Source: Hibiscus mutabilis
Taxonomy: Eukaryota > Streptophyta > Magnoliopsida > Malvales > Malvaceae
Direction of reading: 5' to 3'
DNA: 64,000 bases
Assembly: GCA_019671005.1 (NCBI GenBank)
Contig: CM033726.1
Coordinates: 23,559,657-23,623,656, forward strand
Part shown: piece after piece, positions 10,449 to 21,280 of the stretch
Layout of the letters: each line of letters opens with the position of its first letter
Numbering within the stretch: position 1 is the first letter of the stretch
Notes under the pieces: model-generated
What the model saw: only the letters and a program-made list of their open reading frames with translations
Databases searched by the model: none
Told to the model about the DNA's origin: nothing
Made by a program: the position numbers and the translations under genes

Positions 10449-13293
10449 TGTAACACCCCTTCCAGTATTCGTTATCAAACACGAGTTGGTGATGTTACAA
10501 AACAAAGTTAAAACAATTTCCATTATCGAAACTTAAACTGGCAGCCTACACTGTTCTTCAACAAAACATTTTATAAATTTTTATAGACAAAAAAATTATT
10601 TTTGTAAATTTTTAATTAAACTAGATTCACTAAGCCTTTTAACCATATAAATTAATAATGCAAATCATTATAGAAAAATTCAAAAAAAATCACAAACTCA
10701 CGGCACAGTGCAGAAATTTAAGAAATTTGCTGCCTTGTTTTCTGACCTTTCATCGATTAAAAATTCATATCTTTTTGTAAAGACCTCGAATCAGTTACTA
10801 TTTGTTTTAAAAGGAATTAGTTCGTACATATAAGATTCACCTTCTAATTCGATTTATGGAATTTGTGGCAATTTTTCAAATTTGCTGCCTAATACAGATT
10901 TTCTAGGCTGTTTCAACCTATTCCAATTATAAGTCCACTAACTACTCATAAATCATTCAAATTCATATATTATTTGTACTAAACCATATTTTAGTTATAA
11001 ACATTAAAAACCATAAAGTGATTAAAGTTCGATTTACACAAAATAAGCAGGTTTAACATTATACATGCCACTAATAAAAAACATCATATAGGATGCCAAA
11101 ATATTACTGTGATAACTTGTAACGTATCCTCGTCCCTGAGGTGATGCAAAATGCTACTGCTTACGAACCAGATCGATCAACTTTCGTGTGCACATGCTAA
11201 GTATGAACTTAGTGAGGTATTATAATGTAATCATTAAATCAATAAGTAATTAACTTTAAAAACGTAGTATAGACTATTCTTATTCAAACCCATTTCAAAT
11301 CGATATTGCTTTATAGCAAGATTGAATAACTTTAATCATTTTGTAAAAGTCCTTTTCACTAGCCCAATACATATGCGAGTTGTGTAGTTCCAGGCTACTA
11401 GGCCATAAAGACTGATAATTACTATGCCATAAAGACCGATAATAAATAGACCATAAAGGACGACAATCACTAGACATATAAAGTATCGATAATCACTAGA
11501 CACATAAAGTGTCGATAATTACTAGACACATAAAGTGTCGGGCGCAACTGCTAGACTCTATGGCATGCCACTATACTGTAACTTTCAATGGTAATCTTGG
11601 GCAATAAAACAATATCATTACCTTTACAATATATCATTCTGTAGATGGTAAATAACTCATCATCGATAAATCAAAACAATGGAGCAATTCATACTCTATT
11701 ATACCATAAATCACTCTATAACATATCATTGATATATGATAATAAAATTATCATAAACAAAACACATTAGGGTAGTTCATACCTCACCATGTACCAAACC
11801 TTTACTTTATGACTGTGAAAATATCATATTTCATATGAAAATTAATATTATCAATTTGATAAAATCATATAGGTTAACTTTTCGCAAGTCTTCCTAAATA
11901 TATTTCAAAACATATAAATGCACTCACCTTGTTTCATGTACTAAATACCCGAGTTTGAAGAGTATCACTCAATCCTTGATCCTTGACTTTCCTTTTAATT
12001 CAATTCAGTCTCAAACTTTCTCAGACTCTACATTTACATCGAATATGCAATAACCAAAATTGAATGTATATGTTAGTATACATCAATCAATTCGGCAAGC
12101 ACTATAGGGAATTCATAAAAATTCTTCAAATGCTAGTTCGAGTCAACAATATATCAATATTTCATTTAAACCTTCCATTTTTCAAAATTTCTAAACAAGT
12201 CCTTTAGTTTAACCGAATTGCAAAATAGTCATAAGAGAGTGTTTTCTTCTTCCAAATGACATATTCAAGCATGAAAAACACCATTATAATCATTTCCATC
12301 ACTAAAATAATTTTTGTAATATTCCCCCTCAAATTTTTCTACATAGCTTAATGGTCCCTATGTCATATACCATAGGATTTTCATCACTTTAAGCATAGAA
12401 ACAACATCACAACCTCATTTCCAACTTGAATAAACCTTAAAACATGAAATTCCAACATTCCCGTCATCCACCTTAATCACCCATAGCAACTTAGAAGCAT
12501 GGTAACAATGTAAAACTTATACCAAATGAAAGAGAATTCAATGGAGAACAAATCCTTATTTCATGTCTTAACTCAAAAATAAACCAAATAAGCTCAAAAA
12601 ATTGAAAATAAAATTTTCTACCTATCCTTGGAAGCTCACGACAATGGAGGAAGAAGATGAGAAAATTCCACACTTTTCTATTCTTTAATTTCATACCAAA
12701 TGGCTTTATTTAACCATATTTACTAAGAAAAATCTCCTTTATAGTTAAATAACTATTTTACCCCCTGACTATAACCAATAACATGTTGACACCTATGCTC
12801 CTTACTTTTCTATAACTTAAGATATTTATAGAGTATAGGCAAAATGACCATTTTGCCATTAATGAATCAACATATCTTAAAAATGTCATTTTCATCTACT
12901 ACACCAAATACTGCATAGAATTGAATTTAAATCAAATAAAAAAGATTCAAAATCCACAATATCATATTCCTTGAGTCTTCCATAAATTTTTTGTAATAAT
13001 TTGAGCTCAAACAATTGCCTGAATTAATTACCGAAACTTATTCTTTGTATAACTTTTTACACAAATCCCGTATAAAAAATCTAATTCCCACCAAAAGTCT
13101 TATACCGGGATAAACTATTCATTATAGAATATAAAATAATATATGGGAAAATTACTATATTTATCCTTGAACTTTTCTCAAATTTTCACTTTAGTCACCA
13201 AACTTTAAAAGTTTACGTTTTAGTCATTGAACTAAAACCACCAACTTTTAATTCTTTACATTTTGCTCACTAATCAAATATTGGGATATTACA
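10449..13293 (-). repeat. Gypsy 1 5' LTR
   Basis: It begins TGTAACACCCC and ends GATATTACA in plus reading, collinear with 2968-5820. On the minus strand it carries a full donor match AAG|GTGAGTGCAT (GT at 11927-11926), a six-unit hairpin array at about 11395-11545 (one unit more than the 3' LTR), and a decayed copy of the CACTAAG...CACACG block at 11217-11183. Differences between the two LTRs are easy to see by eye, so the insertion is not very recent. Confidence 0.92.
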
Positions 13294-13298
13294 AGAAG
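13294..13298. repeat. Target site duplication AGAAG, right copy (gypsy 1)
   Basis: Exact repeat of 2963-2967, directly after the LTR terminus TATTACA. Confidence 0.93.
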
Positions 13299-13547
13299 AT
13301 CACTAATAAGATTTTGATCCTGATGATACCATTGCATATATTCAAGATTAGCAATCTTTGTCGCGACATCGATAAACTAAGATAGGGAAGGATGCGAACC
13401 ATCAATATAACTGATTAACCCAAAACCAATGAGAGTGGCCTCCACTTGTCGACACCAAATAGGAAGGTTGGTGGATGTAAGTTTGATCGAAAAGTTGGTC
13501 GGTGCATTGAGATGCATAAGATTGTTGAAAGTAGAAGACGGAGCCAT
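13299..13547 (-). pseudogene. Copia A gag, N-terminal part
   Basis: On the minus strand an ATG at 13547-13545 starts MAPSSTFNNLMHLNAPTNFS, then SIKLTSTNLPIW and a block FGLISYIDGSHP. This is the usual N-terminus of plant copia gag (KLTSTNFPLWRRQV...GYIDGT). The frame stops at about 13377, a short broken stretch follows (YMQWYHQDQNLISDLL), and the sequence meets the gypsy 1 insertion. It continues on the other side at 2962. Upstream codons of the longer open frame (to 13736) overlap the primer site and probable LTR, so the ATG at 13547 is preferred. Confidence 0.78.
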
Positions 13548-13613
13548 GAGAGGATAACCGGTTTGAAGAAGAGCGGAAGAGAGAAAAAAAATTGAGTAAA
13601 GAAATTCTACTTG

Positions 13614-13626
13614 GCTTTGATTACCA
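13614..13626 (-). promoter_or_regulatory. Probable primer binding site of copia A
   Basis: The minus strand reads TGGTAATCAAAGC, close to the plant Met-tRNA site TGGTATCAGAGC, about 65 bases upstream of the copia A gag ATG. The bases just right of it begin TGAAAAGG, compatible with an LTR edge. Confidence 0.55.
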
Positions 13627-14207
13627 TGAAAAGGATTTGTATTTTGACAATTCATAATATTTACAATTGGAGTATATATATGATTACAATGAGATTTAAA
13701 TATACAAAGATAAGAAAATTCAAATGTTACACACAAGATATGATTAGATAAGGAAAATTAAAGGTTTAAATACGGAGAAATGAGGTTGATAAGATTAGAT
13801 TAGATTGGATAATCTAATATAATCTTTATCTTTAATAAATAAGACCTTGAACTTTTAAAGCAAAAAAAAATCAATTAAGTTTTTAAATTTTTCTTGCATC
13901 AAATTAAGCCCTTATAATCTAAAATTTCACCAGTTCACCCCTTTAACCAACATTGACTGTTAAATATAACATTATTTTTGGATCACTTTGTGCAATGTAT
14001 CGTGTTACAGTGTTGTCACTTGTATTTTTAAAATTTTTATTTTATTAAAAATTCTATAAATATCACATAACAGAATTGTAGTATGTCATGTGACAGCAGT
14101 ATTTTAAAAAATGATAAAAAAATCTAGAGTCAAATTTAGTGGAAAAAAACGTAATTGATTTAATTTATTGTTTGGGTCTTAAATAGGTAAAATTACTGAT
14201 TATGTAT
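13627..14207. other. Probable copia A 5' LTR remnant and unassigned AT-rich DNA
   Basis: By position this should hold the 5' LTR of copia A on the minus strand, but I could not define its outer end or find a matching 3' LTR in the window. No gene is visible. Confidence 0.35.
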
Positions 14208-14214
14208 AATTTTT
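14208..14214. repeat. Possible 7-bp target duplication AATTTTT, left copy (foldback 1)
   Basis: AATTTTT directly flanks the left terminus and recurs at 15609-15615 directly after the right terminus. It is AT-rich, so chance agreement is possible. Confidence 0.5.
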
Positions 14215-14533
14215 AGGGTAAACTACCTAGCTGATCACTCAACTTTTGGGCGTGACATGTTCTGACCACTGAACTAAAAAAATTCAAAATTCGACCACCC
14301 AACTATTTAAATGGACCTATTCTGACCACCGGCCGTTAAAATCTAACGGATAGGTGACGTGGCCGTTAAAGTAAAATTTGTATAATTACACATTTGGTCC
14401 TTATTAGTTACATATTATATCAAGTTAGTCCTAGTTTTAAATTAAATAAATAAAATTAATTAACCAATTGGGTGACGACACGTGTCACCAACTGATGAAA
14501 GAAAAATATAAGAATAAAAGGGAAATGCTTAGC

Positions 14534-14595
14534 GTAGGGTTTGAACCCACAACCTCATGAAGGGAAACCCATGACTTTACCACTGCACCAATCCG
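14534..14595 (-). other. tRNA-like Pol III module 1, left arm
   Basis: Minus strand: A-box TGGTGCAGTGGT (14579-14590) and B-box GGTTCAAACCC (14537-14547) with tRNA-like spacing and a T-arm-like stem GTGGG/CCTAC around the B-box. No intact cloverleaf acceptor stem is seen, so it is tRNA-derived rather than a functional tRNA gene. Confidence 0.6.
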
Positions 14596-14675
14596 TTTTT
14601 AGTGAAATAGATTGCACTAAATTTTATATATCGTATAATGCAATAAATGCTAGGGAATAAAGAAGTAAAAATGGT

Positions 14676-14740
14676 TGCAAGGGGACTCGAACCTAAATCA
14701 CTTGGGATGTGCAAAATCATGCAAACCACTTAACCAATTC
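14676..14740 (-). other. tRNA-like Pol III module 2, left arm
   Basis: Minus strand: A-box TGGTTAAGTGG (14726-14736) and B-box GGTTCGAGTCC (14683-14693), both close to the plant consensus. The following CCTTGCAACCA also looks like a tRNA 3' end. Confidence 0.6.
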
Positions 14741-15130
14741 AAATAATTAATTTAAATATGAATATATTTTAAATATACTTAACGCATAGTTAAAGCAAGA
14801 TTTAAAGTGAAATTAGATTTATGATTTTTATATTTTTAAACTAGATTTAATATTTTTTATTTTTCACATTTATTTTAATAATTTCATATATATAATATTG
14901 AATCGAGTTCTTTAATTTAATTAATCATTTTATTTTTTATTAAATATCTTAATTCATTATTAATATAATATATATTAATTACATTAAAAAATTAAATTAT
15001 AAATCCAATTTAATTGTAAAATAAATGTGAAAAAGAAAAAATATTCAATTTATTTTAAAAATATAAAAACCATAAATCTAATTATTTGAATATATTTAAA
15101 ATATATTTATATTTAAATTAATTATTTGAA

Positions 15131-15195
15131 TTAGTTATGTGGTTTGTGTGATTTTATACATTTCAAGTGATTTAGGTTCGAGTCTCCTGGCAGCC
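15131..15195 (+). other. tRNA-like Pol III module 2, right arm (inverted copy)
   Basis: Plus strand: TTAGTTATGTGG (15131-15142) and GGTTCGAGTCT (15175-15185), the mirror of the module at 14676-14740 with a few changes. Confidence 0.55.
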
Positions 15196-15271
15196 ATTTT
15201 ATTTCTTTATTCCCTAGCATTTACTGCATTATAAGATATATAAAATATGGTGCAATCTATTTTACTAAAAA

Positions 15272-15335
15272 GAGATTGGTGCAGTGGTAAAGTCATGAGT
15301 TTTCCTTCGTGAGGTTGTGGGTTCAAACCCCACAC
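15272..15335 (+). other. tRNA-like Pol III module 1, right arm (inverted copy)
   Basis: Plus strand: A-box TGGTGCAGTGG (15277-15287) and B-box GGGTTCAAACCC (15319-15330), the mirror of the module at 14534-14595. Confidence 0.6.
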
Positions 15336-15608
15336 CAAAGACGACACGTGTCGTCACTGATTGGTTGATTAATTTTATTTATTTAATTTAAAATTAGGAC
15401 TAAATTGATTAATAAGTAACTAACAATGATCAAATATATAATTATACAAATTTTAATTTAACGGCCACGTCACCTATCCGTTAGATTTTAACGGCCGGTA
15501 GTCAGAATAAGTCCATTTAAATAGTTGAGTGGTCGAACTTTAATTTTTTTTAATTCAGTGGTTAAAACAGGTCACGCTCAAAAATTGAGTGGTCAGCTAG
15601 TTTACCCT

Positions 15609-15821
15609 AATTTTTAAAAGTTAACAAAAAAGAAATTTTAAAAACTCGATACATAATTCTCGTTCAAAAATAAAATACTTAATTTAGTTTGTTTTTCAGA
15701 TATTGTAAAACATTTTCACACACGCACACAGAAATCAGTAAACTCTAATCTAGCACCGTTTATACATCTCTTGTGCTGAAATTTGGGTGGGTTTGGCGTG
15801 GTGGGATTTGTATTCCGAGAA
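15609..15821 (+). promoter_or_regulatory. Short upstream region and probable 5' UTR of the host gene
   Basis: Only about 210 bases separate the foldback element from the start codon. I see no clear TATA box. A CA-rich tract (CACACACGCACACAG near 15718) precedes a likely 5' UTR. The core promoter may therefore be TATA-less or reach into the foldback element; this is an inference. Confidence 0.4.
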
Positions 15822-18800
15822 ATGGCTTCAAAAAGAACCCGCAGGACCAAGAAGCCTAGGAAGAACAACTCTTCTTTCAACTTTCAAGCCCTAATCTCCT
15901 CCCTTTCTTCTCCTCAGGTTATTTTTCTCTTCATTCCTCTACAATCGTTTCACTCTCACGATCATTCTTCCTCCTCTTCTTCTTTTTTAATTCTGTTTTC
16001 TAATTTTAATTTGGTTGATTCAATGATTTTAGGGTCTAAAACCAGAAACAATGGAAGGCTTGTATTTGCTACTGCTTACTTCAAATTTCGTTGATTCTGG
16101 ATGCAATTTGAATTTCTCGGGAACCGTGTTAATTTCTAACGATTTCAAACTCAAATTCAAGGATATTCGTGAAATCTCAGATGTCTTACTCGACAAACTC
16201 AATGCTATGTTCAATGAATTATTCTCTGTTTTGAATGATGTTCCCCCCCACCCGGCTCATTCCCACTCTATCTTCCATGTCAATGTTGAAGCTGCCATTA
16301 AAGAGCTATCTTTGCTTTTGAGGTGCTGCATTGTTGTTTTCAAACTGCTTGTGTTGGATCAGAAGCTTCTTGTCGAAAAAGGTCAAATTCTTTTAGGGAT
16401 GCTAAGGAAATGTGTTTCTGTGGAGTTTAAGGGAGGGAATGAGAAACCTTGTAATAGTTTTGAAAAGGAGGTTTCCCGCAAATGTATATATGTCCATAAT
16501 GGTGGCACTACTCTTCACGCTGAGCACTTGGTTACGTCCGTAACTTCCCTAAGTTTCACTGAACTTTCTAATCCATTTCATGACATTTTATGTGCTGTGC
16601 TTGAGGTAATTTTGATTTTGGTTTTGAATTCTGAGATTGCATATGCTTTGATTCGAAGTCCGATTATTCAATTGCTTGTAATGTTAGTGCCTTTTGCAAA
16701 TTACTAAAGTTCATTCAATTAGGTTTTATTTGTTATAAACCATCGAATTATAGGAACAAGTTGTTAGTTTTGGTGCAGGAAAACTCATAGGAAAAAAGTT
16801 AGTAGTCTGGCTAGATAGATTCATATAAAGAAATTCTGCGCTTTTGGAGAGTGAAATAATCATCCATAGGTCCTCATGTTTTATATTTTGCCATGTATTG
16901 CTTTATTAAGCTGCTTTTTGGTTAGCCATGATATTCAAAAATATTTTTAGGCTTGCGTCAGCGTTATTCTTTTGTCAATGATTGTTGAACATTACCCTGT
17001 TACTGCTCGCTGCATTCGACACAAATTTTTCCTCATAGATTGCTGATATTACTCTGCTATGCCTATGGCTTTCCTTGTGTTCTACTACTCATCACCTTTG
17101 TATATGGCTTAAGAAGTTATTGGTATTCATTCTATATTGGTGGCACTTTTCAAACTAAATGATGGCATTGCTTTTTTAGGTTTCTGAGTTTCATTCATGC
17201 CTTTTGAAGTGACTTTATTCTCATTGTAGATAGATAGTTCATGATAGTTAGGCTGCTGTCATGAGAAACTATTAGGATATACTTAAGAGGGAAAAGAGGG
17301 CCATAATACTAAAGATGCCATGTGTAGGTATTTGCAGACGAGCTTCTGATGCATGAATCAGTGAGGCAGTACCTTTCTCTTGTCGATTCTCTCTCTTGTG
17401 GGAATGAAATTGTATTCACACGTCACTTTGGCCGTGGTAATATTGGGAGTGTGCTGGAGGTTCTTTCTGCTCACTTTGTACTCTCCATTTCTGATGATCA
17501 AGCATTTAAGAATTTCCTGAATAGATTATTTTGGCTTCCTAACAATAACTTCAGAGTTCCAGAAATGACTTTGACTACAGCCTTGTCATTGTTTCTTAAC
17601 CCCATCATGTTGTCTGCCCCCAAAATGTTTCAGGCATATCTGATTTTATTGGTTTCCGAAGTCATTGGAATTAGCATGTCTTCTGAGCATTTGGTTCCAA
17701 GCAGTGAACTAAGAGCATACCTATCAGCATTTGAAAGGTCAGTTGCCTTGTACACCAGACACATGTCCAATATGCGCACGGAAGGCTACCCCATAGCAGG
17801 AGATGATTCTTTTGTGAAATCACATTTTTGTGCAAGTTACAGTCAGATGGATTTTGAATCTTGTCTTTTGCCAGCTACGAAAGAGAAAATTCATAATCTG
17901 ATTGCTAAATCTGATAATTTATGGAATTCATATTTAAGCAATACTTTACTAAAAGAAAGGTCTGAGCTAGTTGCTGCCTCTGTTGCATACACAAAAGAGA
18001 CCCTTCATGTTGTTGAGGAATCCGCTAGAGATGACATTTTATCAATCATAAGCTGTATAACACTCCGAGGTTCTTCTGATGATGTTGATGACACTATACT
18101 GCATAACAAGGAAGATACTAGTCCTCAAGATATTTGTCTTCTTGCATCTATATTGAAGCTAATGAGTTCTGCTATGTTACAAGCTACAAGGATTCTAACA
18201 CAAGGCAGAAATTCAGGGTCTTTGAAAACATCGGAAAATGTAGCCTTAAGTAAGGATTATGATTTTTTGGTGTCTACGTTCAATTGTTTTCAGCAGTTTG
18301 GTATACGTTTACCAGTTCAGAAGTTCTTACTTGACATGATGGAAATTCAGCCAACAAGGCATACGAAGTCAAAATGGATGTTCTTTCATTTCTCAGGCTT
18401 GTTGTCACTAAGTTATGCTAGTGGGCTTGATTTTCTGGTTAAGAACTGCATATTTACACTGGTATTACTGTTGAAATTATTTGTTTATGAAGCGGGTGAT
18501 CTCCATGCATTTGGATCCTTGTTAGACTCGAGTGTAAAATCTTCATCACAGAAATCCCGTGTTAAAGTGGGAAAATCTGAACCTTCCCATAATGCTAGAG
18601 AGGTAAGGTTTTCTTTTTCTTCTTTGTCATTTGTCAAGCTCATTACGTCTTTGCCTTAAGAAAATAATTGAGAATGATGATTCAGGTTCTCGTGGATCAG
18701 AAATCTAGTCATGCTGTTGCTCTAAAATTTCAGAAAATTCGGACACTGTACTTGGGGTAGGTGACATTTTTGTGTTCATCTTAATAAATATTCTTGGTGA

Positions 18801-19572
18801 TTATGCCAAGTGCCTAATTAATCCAATTTGTGCTTTCACTTTATTTTTTTGTCTACGGTGTACATTTCATTTCAGTTAACTGTTTTTCTTTCTTCAAGTC
18901 TTTGATAGTCCTTTTGAATAAGACTTGTTTAAATCTGGCTTTCTGATGTCGAACTTTTGGGGGCTATTTAGAGCTATGTTGCAATAACTCTTTATTTTAT
19001 TTGAAGTATTAGTCTCTGACATATATTTAGATACGGATATGGGGATCTGACCTTTTAAGGACCTTTCAAATATATTAAAAAAATTAAAAAAATTTGAACA
19101 TAGCCTTATCGATATCGACAAATACCGTTATTAGATACTTAACAGTATAGTCCGAGTATCAGAGATTTAGAGTCCACTATTGTCTATATTTTAGGGGGGG
19201 TGTTGGAATCTCATTCTCCTTTTTCTTCATTGTTGCAGAACTAGATCTCAAACAAGTTCTAAAAAAAGAGCTCAAGAGCAGGAACCAGGAAGTTTAGAGA
19301 AAAATCATATGCTGGATCATGTTGAATCAGCTCTCGGCATGGAAGAAAGTACTGGGGGAACTTGTAATGGTGAGATTTTTCTCAGATGCATTTTACAAGG
19401 CTCCCAGGACTCATCTGCTGTTGCAGATTTAGCCGACTTCATTGAGTGCAAGCCAGGAAAAGATTATGGTGAATGGATGAAGAATCGAGAAAAATTCAGA
19501 CGATGGAAATCTGAGAAATTGGGAAAATTCATGTGGAAGAAAAAGAGAGCAGCTTTTCAGAAGAAAGCATAG
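15822..19572 (+). CDS. Plant protein of unknown function, 782 aa, five exons
   Basis: Exons 15822-15917, 16033-16605, 17328-18602, 18686-18756 and 19239-19572 all have GT/AG borders and join in frame to 2349 bases, ending TAG. The ATG sits in a good plant context (GAGAAATGGC). The N-terminus is strongly basic (KRTRRTKKPRKN, residues 4-15) and so is the C-terminus (RRWKSEKLGKFMWKKKRAAF, near 755-775), which suggests a nuclear or nucleolar protein. The middle is Leu-rich and probably all helical, with no catalytic motif, signal peptide or clear membrane span. I do not recognise the family with certainty; it resembles uncharacterised proteins conserved in land plants (possibly the one Pfam calls DUF7812, not verified). 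No disrupting stop is seen, so this looks like a live host gene. It is bracketed by two foldback elements. Confidence 0.85.
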
Positions 19573-19971
19573 TTATTTCTGCTTTTAATAATAGTTTTTG
19601 GGGCTTGGCTTAAAGGCTTAATGCAGTCAAATCTGGATGAATTTCAGTATATGTACTAATTCGAACTGCTTTTTGCGGGATTCAGAGCTGATGAATCCAT
19701 TATCTGTTTTGCATAAAATGTATATTTACGCTTATGTAGAAACTGTGATTTTTGATATAATGTATTATTAAATTATATTAATTATAATGAGAATATGATA
19801 AAATTTAGAAAGTGTTTTTTTCCCAACAATCTCTAGAACACATGTGTAAAAGCTTTTAGATGACTCTTTTCTATGTAGAAATTATTAAAAAAAATATTTT
19901 TTTTCAAAATTAAACAGAGTAAACTATCTAAATTGTCACATAAATTAACGTTTTGGTCACCTAATCGTTAA
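19573..19971 (+). other. 3' flank and probable 3' UTR of the host gene
   Basis: This is T-rich sequence after the TAG stop, with possible polyadenylation motifs (GCATAAAATG near 19711, TTGATATAATGTATTATTAAA near 19753). It contains no open frame. The decayed GTCACATAAATTAACGTTTTGGTCACC tract at 19937-19964 resembles the arms of foldback 2 and may be an older fragment. Confidence 0.4.
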
Positions 19972-21280
19972 GGGTAAACTATTGTAATGGTCACTTATGC
20001 TTTCGCTAAGTACAGTTTTGGTCATCGATTTTTAAATTCGACCGATAAGGTCACGTTTTCAATCTATAAACTTTTGGTCACTGAGATGTTTGTTGTCGTT
20101 AAACGTTAATGGCTTGTTGATCTGGCATCCGAAAAAAAATGGTAAACTACTGCAATGGTCACTTGCGTTTAGTCAGTGTAAACTTTTGGTCATCGATTTC
20201 AAAAATTGAACGTTTTGATCACTTGCGTTTTCGTTGTGTAAACTTTCGGTCACTCGAACGTTTATATCCGTTGCCCTGCTGACGTGCACATTAATAAAAA
20301 GGTTTATTTTTAATTTCACCCTTAAATTTTTAAAAGTTCATTTTTTCACCCAAAAAGAAAAAACCTTAATTCCTTTCAAGCCGCCAACTTCATCATCGTC
20401 CGTCCTAGCCTTCAGCGAATCCACACTCGACTTCTCGGCTCTTCTTCTTCTTCCTCTTCCTTCAATCCTCCATGAGAAACCAGCAGAAAATTAAGGGTTT
20501 TGGTCAGCTTAGATTGTTTGAAAATTAATTTGTTTTGGAATTAAAGAGGGTCTTGAAAACTTGCATAGGATAGGAAAGTGCGACAAAAAGACAGACCATC
20601 ACTGTTACCTTACCATTCTTCTTTTTTACGTATTCATCACAATCCATCCCTCATTTTTTTACAGAGTTCCTATAGACCATCATGAAATTATTTAAGGTAA
20701 ATTACAAATCAGAGCGTAAAAAGAAAAGAGACTTGTGTCTTGGAGGAAAAACCGATATGAGCGTTGGCAAGAGCACCTAGAAGATTGAAGGAAGAGGAAG
20801 AAGAGCTAGAAAGTTGGGTGTGGGTTCGTTGGAGGCTAGGTCGGAAGGATGGTGGTGGCCTGAAGTTGGTGGCTTGAAAGGGATTAAAGTTTTTTTTGGG
20901 TGAAAAAATGAACTTTTAAAAATTCAAGGGTGAAATTAAAAATAAACATTTTTTATTAACGTGCACGTCATCAGGGTAACAGAAACAAACGTTCGAGTGG
21001 CCAGAAGTTTACCCAGCGAAAACGTAAGTGACCAAAACGTTCAATTTTTGAAATCGATGACCAAAAGTTTACACTGACTAAATGTAAGTGACCATTGCAG
21101 TAGTTTACCCTTTTTTCCGCTGCCAGATCAACAAGTCGTTAACGTTTAACGGCAACAAACGTCTCAATGACCAAAAGTTTAAAGATCAAAAATGTAAGTG
21201 ACATTATTGGTCGAATTTGAAAACCGGTGACCAAAACTATACTCAGTGAAAATATAAGTGACCATTGCAGTAGTTTACCC
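19972..21280. mobile_element. Foldback 2: 1.31-kb long-inverted-repeat element
   Basis: The left end GGGTAAACTATTGTAATGGT and the right end, read backwards, GGGTAAACTACTGCAATGGT are inverted copies. The arms extend inward for about 550 bases each, including GTGCACGT blocks (20284 and 20961) and a CTTCTTCCTCTTCCTTCAAT / reverse pair near 20450 and 20790. A single-copy loop lies at about 20500-20760. The arms contain internal repeats of a TGACCAAAAGTTTAC...AAGTGACC unit. No long open frame is present. The ends share GGGTAAACTA with foldback 1, so both probably belong to one broad class (Mutator-like or foldback, inferred). No convincing target duplication was found. Confidence 0.78.

Larger units (their letters stand above)
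2968..13293 (-). mobile_element. Gypsy 1: full-length Ty3/gypsy chromovirus (Tekay/Del-like), defective
   Basis: Two long direct repeats of 2853 and 2845 bases bound an internal region that codes on the minus strand in the order gag, protease, reverse transcriptase, RNase H, integrase, chromodomain-like tail. That order defines Ty3/gypsy. The long LTRs and the C-terminal tail (VKVLWQNHKVEEATWE) resemble the Tekay/Del chromovirus lineage as I know it. A tRNA-iMet primer site lies next to the 5' LTR and a purine tract next to the 3' LTR. A perfect 5-base target duplication shows it inserted as a unit into copia A gag. Stops, frameshifts and a deletion in the integrase zinc finger indicate it cannot move by itself. 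Confidence 0.93.
14215..15608. mobile_element. Foldback 1: 1.39-kb near-palindromic DNA element
   Basis: The left end AGGGTAAACTACCTAGCTG and the right end, read backwards, AGGGTAAACTAGCTGACCAC are inverted copies, and the similarity continues inward through almost the whole element: CGGCCGTTAAAATCTAACGG near 14330 against its complement near 15480, the ACACGTGTC block near 14477 and 15345, and the tRNA-like boxes. Loop sequence is only the central AT-rich few hundred bases. There is no open frame. Termini of this GGGTAAACTA kind and long arms fit Mutator-like or foldback non-autonomous elements; the superfamily is an inference. It sits about 210 bases upstream of the host gene start codon. 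Confidence 0.8.

Noticed and set aside
14534..15335. Functional tRNA genes in foldback 1
   Set aside because: A- and B-boxes are present, but acceptor stems and a complete cloverleaf cannot be drawn, and the modules are mirrored within a transposon.
15783..15821. Upstream in-frame extension of the host protein from 15783
   Set aside because: The codon at 15783 is TTG. The first ATG at 15822 has a good context and begins a plausible basic N-terminus.
18894..19121. Minus-strand frame inside the fourth intron of the host gene
   Set aside because: It is AT-rich, lacks protein features and coincides with an intron supported by good splice sites on the other strand.
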